A stretch of 5,392 bases of DNA from JBGPIK01 sp041484845 (lineage in GTDB: Bacteria > Desulfobacterota > Binatia > UBA9968). The notes under the pieces were generated by a model. That model was not told the origin of the DNA. It did no database searches and worked only from the letters and a program-made list of their open reading frames with translations. Within the stretch, counting starts at the first letter, position 1. Each line of letters opens with the position of its first letter. The translations under genes and the position numbers were made by a program. The stretch covers positions 1 through 5,392 of the forward strand of contig JBGPIK010000450.1 in the NCBI GenBank assembly GCA_041484845.1. The letters run 5' to 3'. Below are positions 1 to 5,392 of this stretch, piece by piece.

Positions 1-921
1 AACGCTGGCCTTCTTTACGTCCCCCGTCTGGTTAAATATCTCAAAATACCTTTCGCACATCTGCACCGAGTGGCTTAGCGCTCGGGCCACCAGCAAAACG
101 GGGATCACGATAATCAGGGGATCAAGGTTGTAACCCAAAACGCCGGCAAAGCCGAATCCCCAAATAGCGCTCGCGACGCCAACCACCAAAGGCGTTACCA
201 CTCCGGAAACATTGCGAAAGTGGAGAACGAGGAAAAAACCCATCGCGAGCAGCCCAACCGCGAAAATAGCGTACATTTCCGTCTGATAATGATAGACCCA
301 GCCGGTAAGCATCGGCGGACCCGCAGCGTGGACCTCGTGTTGTTCGTCCTCTAATTTCTTGATGATGTCATTGATCGAATGAAAAATAACGTTGAAGTCG
401 GTCAATCGTTCTATAAAAGTGGCTTGGACAAGCGCCGCGTCCTCTTGAAAGGAAACCAGATTACCTATCACTCCGCCGGTAGAACGCGCCTGGTCCCGCA
501 GATTGGTGATCGATTCGGTTGTCTCGGGAACCGGACCCGTCAAAAGATTGCTGGCCTGGATGCCGCCAATGGTCGCCTCGACATGCTTGACCTTTCGCGA
601 TGCAAGGGAAAATATCTGGTCGTGATCGACCCCCGGAATCAGGTCGACCAGGCGCGTCGCCTCCTGGATTTTACGCAGCGTTTGCGGGTTGTAGATCGTC
701 CCCTTTTTTACCTGGATGACGAGGGAGACCGTAAAAGGTGAACCAAATCCGGGGTATTTTTCAAAAAGCTTGGTATAGGGATGGTTTCTCGGATAGAGAT
801 CCGAGAAACGTGTTGAGATATCAAGATGTTTAACCTCCCAGGCAAAGAAACAGGTCGCCAGCAGAATAACAATTGCAGCAGCATGCCTGTGATCAAAAAG
901 CCACTCCGCCCAATGTCTCAT
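1..921 (-). CDS. RND/MMPL-family transporter, 3'-truncated by the window edge
   Basis: This frame is open from the ATG at 921-919 to the left edge: 307 N-terminal residues with no stop. The family usually has about 750-850 residues, so roughly 40% is visible. The order is that of an MMPL/RND permease: TM1 at about 14-29, a large periplasmic loop at about 31-215, then TM2 (217-234), TM3 (240-262) and TM4 (266-283). The stretch ARALSHSVQMCERYFE (279-294) after TM4 is typical of MMPL-type RND proteins. Family members move lipids, hopanoids or other hydrophobic compounds using the proton gradient; the substrate here is unknown. The ATG overlaps the TGA of the upstream YCF48-like gene (ATGA, 918-921), which suggests translational coupling. 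The loop frame shows no stops or breaks. Plus-strand frames here, such as 379-741, are antisense shadows. The family call is firm; the subfamily is not. Confidence 0.93.
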   Translation of the reverse strand, partial: MRHWAEWLFDHRHAAAIVILLATCFFAWEVKHLDISTRFSDLYPRNHPYTKLFEKYPGFGSPFTVSLVIQVKKGTIYNPQTLRKIQEATRLVDLIPGVDHDQIFSLASRKVKHVEATIGGIQASNLLTGPVPETTESITNLRDQARSTGGVIGNLVSFQEDAALVQATFIERLTDFNVIFHSINDIIKKLEDEQHEVHAAGPPMLTGWVYHYQTEMYAIFAVGLLAMGFFLVLHFRNVSGVVTPLVVGVASAIWGFGFAGVLGYNLDPLIIVIPVLLVARALSHSVQMCERYFEIFNQTGDVKKASV

Positions 922-1967
922 CGTGCCTCAGCTTGTTTTTTCGAAAAGTTTTCGCCCAAATCAAAAACTCGAATCGTTCCCGCCTGACCTACAGCGACAG
1001 CTTCGCGACTTTTCATCGCCACCCCCGTCAGCCAGCGATCTTCGGGTACTGACGCCAATTTTCTCCAGTTCAAGCCGCCATCATCACTCGCAAGTACAAC
1101 TCCATCGCCCACGATAACGCCGCGGTCACCGTCTATCGAAACTCCGTTTAGATTCTTATTTGTTTCTACAGCCACTCGATTCCAATGTTTTCCCCCGTCG
1201 GCCGTCTTCATCAGAGCGCCCAGTTGCCCTACAGCCCAACCCGTTTGCTCGTCGCGAAAAAAAACCGAAAAGAGCTGGGGGAGATTTTCACCGTAATTCT
1301 GCGCAGACCACGTGTCACCCCCGTCGCGCGTCTGCAGCACCAAACCAAACTCGCCGACAATCCACCCAAGTTTTTCGTTTACAAATTGAATCGCATTTAA
1401 GTTGGGCTCCAGAAGGCCGCTCTCCTTCAAAATGTTGGGGATCAGTTTCTCCCATGAAAGCTCTTGCCTCCGCCAAGTCACGCCGCCATCAGAGGTCGCT
1501 AGCAGCGTCCCAAAGGCCCCAACCGCATATACCTGTTTCGAATTCAAAGCATGGACGCCGAGGAGTTGATCTTTAGTCCCGGACGTCTGCGGCTTCCAAG
1601 ATGCCCCGCCATCACTGCTCGCCAGTACGATGCCCCCGCTTCCCACGACATAGCCGTGCTCGTGATCGGCGAACGATATAGAGGAAAGCGATCTGACCGT
1701 CCCACTCGGCTGCGCTTTCCACGTCTTGCCGCCATCGCGCGTCAGAAGAATTAAGCCGAATTTTCCCACTGCTGCTTTAGTCCCGTCGTCACGTCCGTCA
1801 ATGGCAAACAAATCATCGTGGGCCGTCAGCTCCTTCTCTTGAATACGCGGGGCCGCTTGATGCCCGGAATAGCTCATCCAGAAGTACCACGCCAATAAAA
1901 ACACAAACGCCAGCAGCAGAATGTTGCCCGTCAGGGCATGCTGTCTATTCTCCATGGTAGAAACCAT
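918..1967 (-). CDS. YCF48/HCF136-like BNR-repeat beta-propeller, membrane-anchored
   Basis: The protein has about 349 residues. A short charged N-terminus is followed by one hydrophobic segment (about residues 15-33), giving an uncleaved anchor or signal with the rest in the periplasm. The remainder is a beta-propeller with six Asp-box/BNR motifs: DGGKTW, DGGASW, DGGVTW, DGGDTW, DGGKHW and DGGLNW, at about residues 79, 120, 161, 216, 258 and 297. Spacing is mostly 39-42 residues, with one larger 55-residue gap that holds a probable inserted loop (about 170-188). The fold matches YCF48/HCF136, a photosystem II assembly factor in phototrophs. Non-phototrophs carry relatives beside RND transporters, where they probably act as envelope partners or assembly factors. 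The photosystem role is not implied here. Starts are ambiguous: TTG at 1970, ATG at 1967 (a GGGG lies 3 bases upstream) or ATG at 1955; I chose 1967. It follows the iclR-like gene by 29 bases and overlaps the transporter by 4. Confidence 0.92.
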   Translation of the reverse strand: MVSTMENRQHALTGNILLLAFVFLLAWYFWMSYSGHQAAPRIQEKELTAHDDLFAIDGRDDGTKAAVGKFGLILLTRDGGKTWKAQPSGTVRSLSSISFADHEHGYVVGSGGIVLASSDGGASWKPQTSGTKDQLLGVHALNSKQVYAVGAFGTLLATSDGGVTWRRQELSWEKLIPNILKESGLLEPNLNAIQFVNEKLGWIVGEFGLVLQTRDGGDTWSAQNYGENLPQLFSVFFRDEQTGWAVGQLGALMKTADGGKHWNRVAVETNKNLNGVSIDGDRGVIVGDGVVLASDDGGLNWRKLASVPEDRWLTGVAMKSREAVAVGQAGTIRVFDLGENFSKKQAEAR

Positions 1968-1996
1968 CAACCCCGAGTATTTCTCACTTGGATTTT

Positions 1997-2764
1997 TTAT
2001 GCGCGTGCCCCTCTGCTCAGGCGTCCCGACAAAAGTCGCGCCTCTTGCAAAAGCAAGGGCACGATATCCTTAAGCCGGCTTTTGGTTAATCTCTCGGACG
2101 GCCCAATCACCGCAATGGCGCCGAGCACATCACCATCGGCACCAAAAGCCGGGGCCGCCACTGACGCCGTAGTTTCGAATCTCTCACCGCGGGTGATAGC
2201 CACGCCGGTATCTGTAATTTCTTTCAGTTGCCGCTCGAGCACGGTGCGATCGACGGTGGTTCCTTTTGTGAGCCGGTTCAGCTTCGTCTTGGTGAAAAAC
2301 TCCTTGCGCTTTTCAGCGTTCAAATGAGCTAATACGGCCTTGCCGCTAGCGCCAGCATGGAGCGGGCAGGCCGCGCCGAGGTCGTACCTACTGCTGGTAA
2401 CCTGAGAGCTCACCGCTTGGTTTACAATGACAGTTCGAAAGTCCGATACAATTGAGAAAATGCTTGTTTCAGACGTCAGGTCGCGAAGCTTCTCGAGATG
2501 CGGGCGCACGACGGCCAGGAGATCAAAATTTCGCCGATAACAAGTTTCCCACCAAAGTACACGATTGCCGAGAACAAAGGTTGCATCGCCGTTCCGACTC
2601 ACGAGATTGTGCGACTCTAAGACCCGCAAGATCCTTAGAACCGTTGTCTTGTTTAGCGATAACGCCGTCCTTACATCCGTAAGCCTTATTCCTCGATCGG
2701 AATTCGCGAGCAACTCGATGATCTGGACCGCTTTATCAAGCACTTTAATTTGCATGCGAGGCAC
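1997..2764 (-). CDS. IclR-family transcriptional regulator
   Basis: The 255-residue length is normal for IclR proteins. Residues about 5-65 form the N-terminal winged helix-turn-helix: KVLDKAVQIIELLA, then a recognition-helix region SLNKTTVLRILRVLESHNLV (36-55), then the wing (ATFVLG). Residues about 80-250 form the GAF-like effector domain, with the family signatures PLHAGASGKAVLAHL (134-148) and GVAITRGE (187-194) followed by the AAPAF and GAIAVIGP strands. IclR proteins are cytoplasmic dimers or tetramers that bind small organic acids or aromatics. Many repress their own promoter or a neighbouring catabolic or transport operon. The start is GTG at 2764, supported by AGGAG six bases upstream; an in-frame ATG at 2755 would place that site 15 bases away. 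It is the first gene of the apparent operon with the YCF48-like and RND genes, and a candidate operator lies in its promoter region. The effector is unknown. Confidence 0.95.
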   Translation of the reverse strand: MPRMQIKVLDKAVQIIELLANSDRGIRLTDVRTALSLNKTTVLRILRVLESHNLVSRNGDATFVLGNRVLWWETCYRRNFDLLAVVRPHLEKLRDLTSETSIFSIVSDFRTVIVNQAVSSQVTSSRYDLGAACPLHAGASGKAVLAHLNAEKRKEFFTKTKLNRLTKGTTVDRTVLERQLKEITDTGVAITRGERFETTASVAAPAFGADGDVLGAIAVIGPSERLTKSRLKDIVPLLLQEARLLSGRLSRGARA

Positions 2765-2770
2765 GAGCGA

Positions 2771-2775
2771 CTCCT
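2771..2775 (-). promoter_or_regulatory. Ribosome binding site of the iclR-like gene
   Basis: AGGAG on the minus strand lies six bases before the GTG at 2764. This is the strongest Shine-Dalgarno match in the window, and its spacing favours GTG over the in-frame ATG nine bases downstream. Confidence 0.75.
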
Positions 2776-2936
2776 GCCGTTGACGCTATCTTGCTATGCC
2801 GGATGCGCCCAAATGTCTTTCGCGCACAACCTTTGCCGAGATCTCTCGCAACCACGAGTTCGACTCACCCTAAAGATCGGACAGCGACGCGCTGGTGCGT
2901 TTGCTCCGCCGGGGACAGCGCAAACCAAAACCAACT

Positions 2937-2953
2937 GGACCAGAGATTGGTCC
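2937..2953. repeat. Perfect inverted repeat GGACCA-N5-TGGTCC
   Basis: Two perfect 6-base arms are separated by GAGAT. As DNA it could be a second dimer site for the neighbouring IclR protein, whose family often binds 15-17 base palindromes. As RNA it would form a 6-bp hairpin in the leader, about 90-105 bases after the predicted start point. It has no following T tract, so it is not a terminator. Chance occurrence is possible. Confidence 0.35.
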
Positions 2954-3008
2954 CAAACAAGGCCATGAATTGAAACAGCACAAACCTTTCCGGCACTAGA
3001 CCGGGAGT

Positions 3009-3025
3009 GTTTCACATCGTGAACC
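3009..3025. promoter_or_regulatory. Candidate IclR operator, near-palindrome
   Basis: The sequence GTTTCACATCGTGAACC has 7-base arms around ATC, with one mismatch (TTCAC and GTGAA are perfect). It lies about 18-34 bases downstream of the predicted transcription start of the promoter at 3049-3076, where a bound repressor would block initiation or early elongation. Length and symmetry suit an IclR-family dimer. Assignment to this particular regulator is inference from position. Confidence 0.45.
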
Positions 3026-3048
3026 ACTCATTCCATAAGAATACTTTC

Positions 3049-3076
3049 CATATAGCTAGTTCGTTAGCGCTGTCAA
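3049..3076 (-). promoter_or_regulatory. Sigma70-like promoter driving the iclR-like operon
   Basis: Reading on the minus strand, there is a perfect -35 TTGACA at 3076-3071, a 16-base spacer and a -10 TATATG at 3054-3049 (first four bases match consensus). The predicted start is near 3042, giving a leader of about 278 bases before the GTG at 2764. The leader is long, so a second promoter nearer the gene is possible, though none as good was seen. Confidence 0.6.
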
Positions 3077-3081
3077 GAGTT

Positions 3082-3107
3082 TTTTTGAAAGTGGGTTTTT
3101 GAAAGTG
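3082..3107. repeat. Two tandem copies of TTTTTGAAAGTG, 14-base period
   Basis: The 12-base unit TTTTTGAAAGTG occurs at 3082-3093 and again at 3096-3107, separated by GG. It sits directly upstream of the -35 hexamer, roughly 40-65 bases before the predicted start point. On the minus strand it reads as A-rich CACTTTCAAAAA. Possible roles are an UP element or a direct-repeat activator site. The repeat itself is certain; its role is inference. Confidence 0.5.
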
Positions 3108-3258
3108 CCGCCCAAAAGTTAATCCTTCAAGCGCGATTCTTAAGCCGTGAGCACGGCAGCCGGTAATCACTGTTGGTGCGCGGTTAATGACGAGCAGCGA
3201 TGGTCCCGCAAACGCCTCGCGTTAGAAGAACATTTGACGGGACGAAACTTAAATCTAG

Positions 3259-3459
3259 TTTACGCAAGCCTTTTTTTCCGTACATCAAGACTATCCATCG
3301 GCGGAAGAAATCGAGCGGCTCGTCGATCACGTAAGCCAGGGCGAGTATGCAAAATCGAGCGTACAGCTTCAAAGAGGCATAGGCTTTGACGCTGCCGTTT
3401 TCTTTTTGTCCCATTGCGAAAACGTGAGCCAACGCTGCAGGATCGGCCGAGTCGGTTAG
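3259..3459 (+). pseudogene. Possible gene remnant, plus strand, no start codon
   Basis: This plus-strand frame is open for 66 codons, from just after a TAG at 3256-3258 to a TAG at 3457-3459. It has no usable start codon near its beginning. The middle of the translation looks protein-like and helical (DYPSAEEIERLVDHVSQGEY, then a GIGFDAAVFFL stretch). It begins at a run of seven T (3271-3277). Removing one T would join it to the upstream frame that opens with GTG at 3147, so a frameshifted small gene is conceivable. I do not recognise the family. Its stop overlaps the hydrolase stop on the other strand (TTAG, 3456-3459). An open frame by chance is a real alternative. Confidence 0.2.
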
Positions 3460-4271
3460 GGCGCCAGAAAATCCACAACCAGGCGAGCCGTCGCATCAGC
3501 CTCTTCCACCTGAACACTGTGGCCGGCTTTAGGAACAATCTTCAGTTCCCCCGCCCCCGGAATCAAGCGCGCATACGTCTCGCCGTGGGATCGCGGCACC
3601 ATGGCATCGTGCTCGCCCCCGATGACCAATGTCGGAGCAGAAATCCGGTGCAGCCGATTTCTGAGCGCCCGGTTGTAAAAATAGGGCGGTTTAAAGCCGA
3701 CGCGCGAACTGAAGCGCAGCATCTGATAGCGGCGCAATTCTTCCTCGATCTCGCCCATGCCGTCGGGAAACAACTTCAGCGCTTGCGGGTGGTCTGCGCC
3801 GGCAAACAAGAGCTTGCGCAATCCGGCGTAGCTCGAACCGCGCTCGGGCTGCGCCATCATGAAGACGTCGCCGATGAGCGCGCCTGCGACGAAAAGGCCG
3901 GCCGCGCCGATGAGCACGAGTTTGCAGATCTTTTCCGGATGGCGGACGGCAATCTCCGCCGCGACCCAGCCGCCCACACAGGCGCCGATCAGATCGAATT
4001 GCGTCAGCTCCAGCGCATCGATCACTTCGAGATAGTGAAAAACGACATCTTCAATCGCGTCGATGTCCGGGTTCTCGTCGGATCGAGCGCAGCCCGGATG
4101 GGCCGGCGCGATCACGCGCGCCCGCTCGGCCAACCGCTGGTGAAACGGCAGCCAACTCTCCTTTACGCTGTGAACGTCGGCGAAGCCGTGAAGGTAGAGA
4201 AGCGGAGGACCGGCCCCGTTCTCCAGGATCCAGACCTTACGCCCATTGACCTCGAGAAGGCGTCCGCTCAC
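3456..4271 (-). CDS. Alpha/beta-fold hydrolase with a Cys nucleophile
   Basis: The 271-residue length is typical of single-domain alpha/beta hydrolases of the MhpC type. Visible landmarks in order are the oxyanion-hole LHGF (27-30), the strand and turn VIAPAHPGCARSD (53-65), the nucleophile elbow LIGACVGGW (94-102), a cap region (about 135-205), the acid in GGEHDAMVP (D222) and the histidine in KAGHSVQVEE (H251). The elbow reads G-A-C-V-G, so Cys98 (codon TGT at 3980-3978) takes the place of the usual Ser; the other triad members are present. Likely activity is hydrolysis of an ester, lactone or C-C bond in the cytoplasm, with unknown substrate. The start is GTG at 4271, overlapping the TGA of the upstream LLM oxidoreductase (GTGA, 4268-4271), so the two are co-transcribed and probably act in sequence. 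The 334-codon plus-strand frame across it is an antisense shadow. Confidence 0.93.
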   Translation of the reverse strand: MSGRLLEVNGRKVWILENGAGPPLLYLHGFADVHSVKESWLPFHQRLAERARVIAPAHPGCARSDENPDIDAIEDVVFHYLEVIDALELTQFDLIGACVGGWVAAEIAVRHPEKICKLVLIGAAGLFVAGALIGDVFMMAQPERGSSYAGLRKLLFAGADHPQALKLFPDGMGEIEEELRRYQMLRFSSRVGFKPPYFYNRALRNRLHRISAPTLVIGGEHDAMVPRSHGETYARLIPGAGELKIVPKAGHSVQVEEADATARLVVDFLAP

Positions 4272-5392
4272 TGGATCACCGCCGCCTGTTCCACGTCAAT
4301 CTCGCCGAACTGCTGGCGAAAAAGCTTGAGGGAGTTCTCCCGCAGCGCCGGCGCAACCTGTGCGGCAAACAACGCCATGCTCTTGCGCACCAGCCCATCG
4401 GGCATATTGCCTATATGAAACTGAATCAGAAGATTGCCGACCTTCGCTTGCTCAATGATGTTCCAGATGCGCCGGCACACGGTTTCCGGGCTGCCTACGA
4501 TGATCGACTGCGAAGCCTCCAGCTCTTCCCAGTTCTCAACGTCGCCCAAAAGCTTGCGGCCGGGCTTGTACCCTTTTAAGAATTCTTTCCATGCGGCCGC
4601 CGGAATATACGGCACACCGGGTCCAAAGGTGAGTTGGCGTCCTTCGCGCCGCAGGTGGCCCTTTAAACAATTCTTCAAGAAGTACCAAACCCCTTCCTCG
4701 CATTCCGCGCGCGCCTGCCGATCGGTTTCGGCGACATAGGCGGACATCAGAATACCAAAGCGAAAAGGCTGATAGGATTGACCGCATTGCTCAAGCACGG
4801 CGGCGAATTCCTGCTGCGCTTTATGAGTCTCGCCGCCGTGGCTGCGCGAGGAGAGAAAATAGCAATAGCCGCGTTTAGCTACTTCCACGAGCGTCGAAGG
4901 GCTGCGCGACCCGGGAATCCAAACCGGCGGAAAGGGTTTCTGCAACGGCTTGGGCCAGAGGTTCACATAGCGCAGAGGAAAGTAGCGGCCCTCGTGGGCA
5001 AACGGTCCGTCTTCGGTCCAAGCACGCACGATCAAATCCGCCGCCTCCCAAAATTTTTCCCGCGTGTTCGCCGACGGCACATCGTAATTGAATGTTTCCG
5101 GACCCCCGCCGGGAGCGAAGCCCGCGATCAAGCGGCCGTTGCTCATCTGATCGAGCATCGCGTATTCCTCGGCGACGCGCATGGGATTGAGGTGCAGTGG
5201 CAGGAGGTTGCCGAGGATGACGATTTTCCCCCGCCGGGTCCGTTGCGTCAGGGCAGCGGCGATGATATTCGGCGACGGCATCAGGCCATAGATATTTTGA
5301 TGATGTTCGTTGAGGACCATGCCGTCGAAACCGAGATCGTCGGCATAAACGAGCTGATCGATATACTCCTGGTAGAGGCCGCGAGCCTTGTG
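4268..5392 (-). CDS. LLM-class flavin-dependent oxidoreductase, 5'-truncated by the window edge
   Basis: The frame is open from the right edge to the TGA at 4268-4270: 374 visible residues. The methionine at 5320 is internal, because in-frame coding continues upstream with the family-like LVYADDLGFDGMVLNEHHQ; only a short N-terminal piece (perhaps 20-40 residues) should be missing. Family landmarks of the luciferase-like TIM barrel are the NEHH motif (about visible residues 28-31), ILGNLLPLHLNPMRVAEEYA (59-78), LDQMSNGRLIAGFAPGGGPE (80-99), the FWEAADLIVRAW helix (114-125), PPVWIPGS (155-162) and the C-terminal VGSPETVCRRI (299-309). Such enzymes use FMNH2 (or sometimes F420) and oxygen to oxidise small organic compounds, including Baeyer-Villiger, desulfonation and hydroxylation reactions. 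FMN or F420 use cannot be decided here. An overlapping downstream hydrolase gene suggests a two-step pathway. Confidence 0.94.
   Translation of the reverse strand, partial: HKARGLYQEYIDQLVYADDLGFDGMVLNEHHQNIYGLMPSPNIIAAALTQRTRRGKIVILGNLLPLHLNPMRVAEEYAMLDQMSNGRLIAGFAPGGGPETFNYDVPSANTREKFWEAADLIVRAWTEDGPFAHEGRYFPLRYVNLWPKPLQKPFPPVWIPGSRSPSTLVEVAKRGYCYFLSSRSHGGETHKAQQEFAAVLEQCGQSYQPFRFGILMSAYVAETDRQARAECEEGVWYFLKNCLKGHLRREGRQLTFGPGVPYIPAAAWKEFLKGYKPGRKLLGDVENWEELEASQSIIVGSPETVCRRIWNIIEQAKVGNLLIQFHIGNMPDGLVRKSMALFAAQVAPALRENSLKLFRQQFGEIDVEQAAVIQ

Larger units (their letters stand above)
2765..3455. other. Non-coding regulatory stretch between the two gene blocks
   Basis: No convincing gene fills these 691 bases. 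Going leftward, the stretch holds a possible plus-strand gene remnant (3259-3459), a tandem 14-base repeat (3082-3107), a sigma70-like promoter (3049-3076), a near-palindrome (3009-3025), a perfect inverted repeat (2937-2953) and then a leader up to the GTG at 2764. No GC-rich hairpin with a T tract was found after the hydrolase stop, so read-through from the LLM/hydrolase unit into the iclR-like operon cannot be excluded. The minus frame at 2794-3027 (77 codons) resembles no known protein and shows no coding character. Confidence 0.6.

Noticed and set aside
379..741. Plus-strand open frame of 120 codons at the left
   Set aside because: It is antisense to the periplasmic loop of the RND transporter, which is continuous from 921 to the edge and has family motifs and TM segments.
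1257..1264. Run of eight A (T on the coding strand) inside the YCF48-like gene as a possible frameshift site
   Set aside because: The frame reads through it as V-F-F-R with BNR motifs intact on both sides, so nothing indicates a shift or error.
918..1970. Photosystem II assembly role for the YCF48-like protein
   Set aside because: No photosynthesis gene is present and the gene is coupled to an RND transporter. The propeller fold is shared by many envelope proteins of non-phototrophs.
2794..3027. Minus-strand open frame of 77 codons upstream of the iclR-like gene
   Set aside because: It has no clear ribosome binding site, no recognisable domain and a Cys/Arg-rich unstructured composition. 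It covers the proposed leader and part of the operator.
3443..3450. Palindrome TCGGCCGA just after the hydrolase stop as a terminator
   Set aside because: It has no loop and no following T tract on the minus strand, so it does not look like an intrinsic terminator.
3414..4418. Long plus-strand open frame of 334 codons
   Set aside because: It runs antisense to the hydrolase and the end of the LLM gene, both with clear family motifs. Its translation is rich in Arg, His and Gln with no recognisable domain, as expected for a shadow in GC-rich DNA.

Overview
The window looks like chromosomal DNA from a Gram-negative bacterium. It carries an MMPL/RND-type inner-membrane transporter, a membrane-anchored periplasmic beta-propeller and AGGAG-type translation signals, with moderately GC-rich coding DNA. 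The exact lineage cannot be read from the sequence. An uncultured soil or sediment proteobacterium, or a Desulfobacterota/Binatota-like organism, would fit, but that is a guess. No rRNA, tRNA, CRISPR array or intact mobile element was seen.

All five convincing genes lie on the minus strand, so transcription runs from right to left. The right block (about 3456 to the right edge) is an LLM-class (bacterial luciferase-like) flavin-dependent oxidoreductase, 5'-truncated by the window, and an alpha/beta-fold hydrolase. They overlap by 4 bases (GTGA). The pair reads as a small catabolic unit: a flavin oxygenase oxidises a substrate and a hydrolase cleaves the product. The hydrolase has Cys where Ser is expected in the nucleophile elbow.

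The middle (2765-3455) has no convincing gene. It holds a good sigma70-like promoter pointing left (-35 TTGACA, 16-base spacer, -10 TATATG). A 17-base near-palindrome lies just downstream of the predicted transcription start, and a 14-base-period tandem repeat lies just upstream of the -35. A second perfect inverted repeat lies within the leader, and a plus-strand frame at 3259-3459 may be a gene remnant.

The left block (1 to 2764) starts with an IclR-family regulator that begins at GTG with an AGGAG ribosome binding site. It is followed after about 30 bases by a YCF48/HCF136-like BNR-repeat beta-propeller with an N-terminal membrane anchor. That gene overlaps by 4 bases (ATGA) the start of an RND/MMPL transporter, which runs off the left edge. 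The three genes look like one operon with the regulator first. The working model is that the IclR protein senses a small, perhaps aromatic or lipophilic, acid. It would control its own operon through the palindrome in the promoter, and the propeller and RND pump would move a hydrophobic compound across the envelope. Whether the LLM/hydrolase pair makes or consumes that compound is inference from proximity only.
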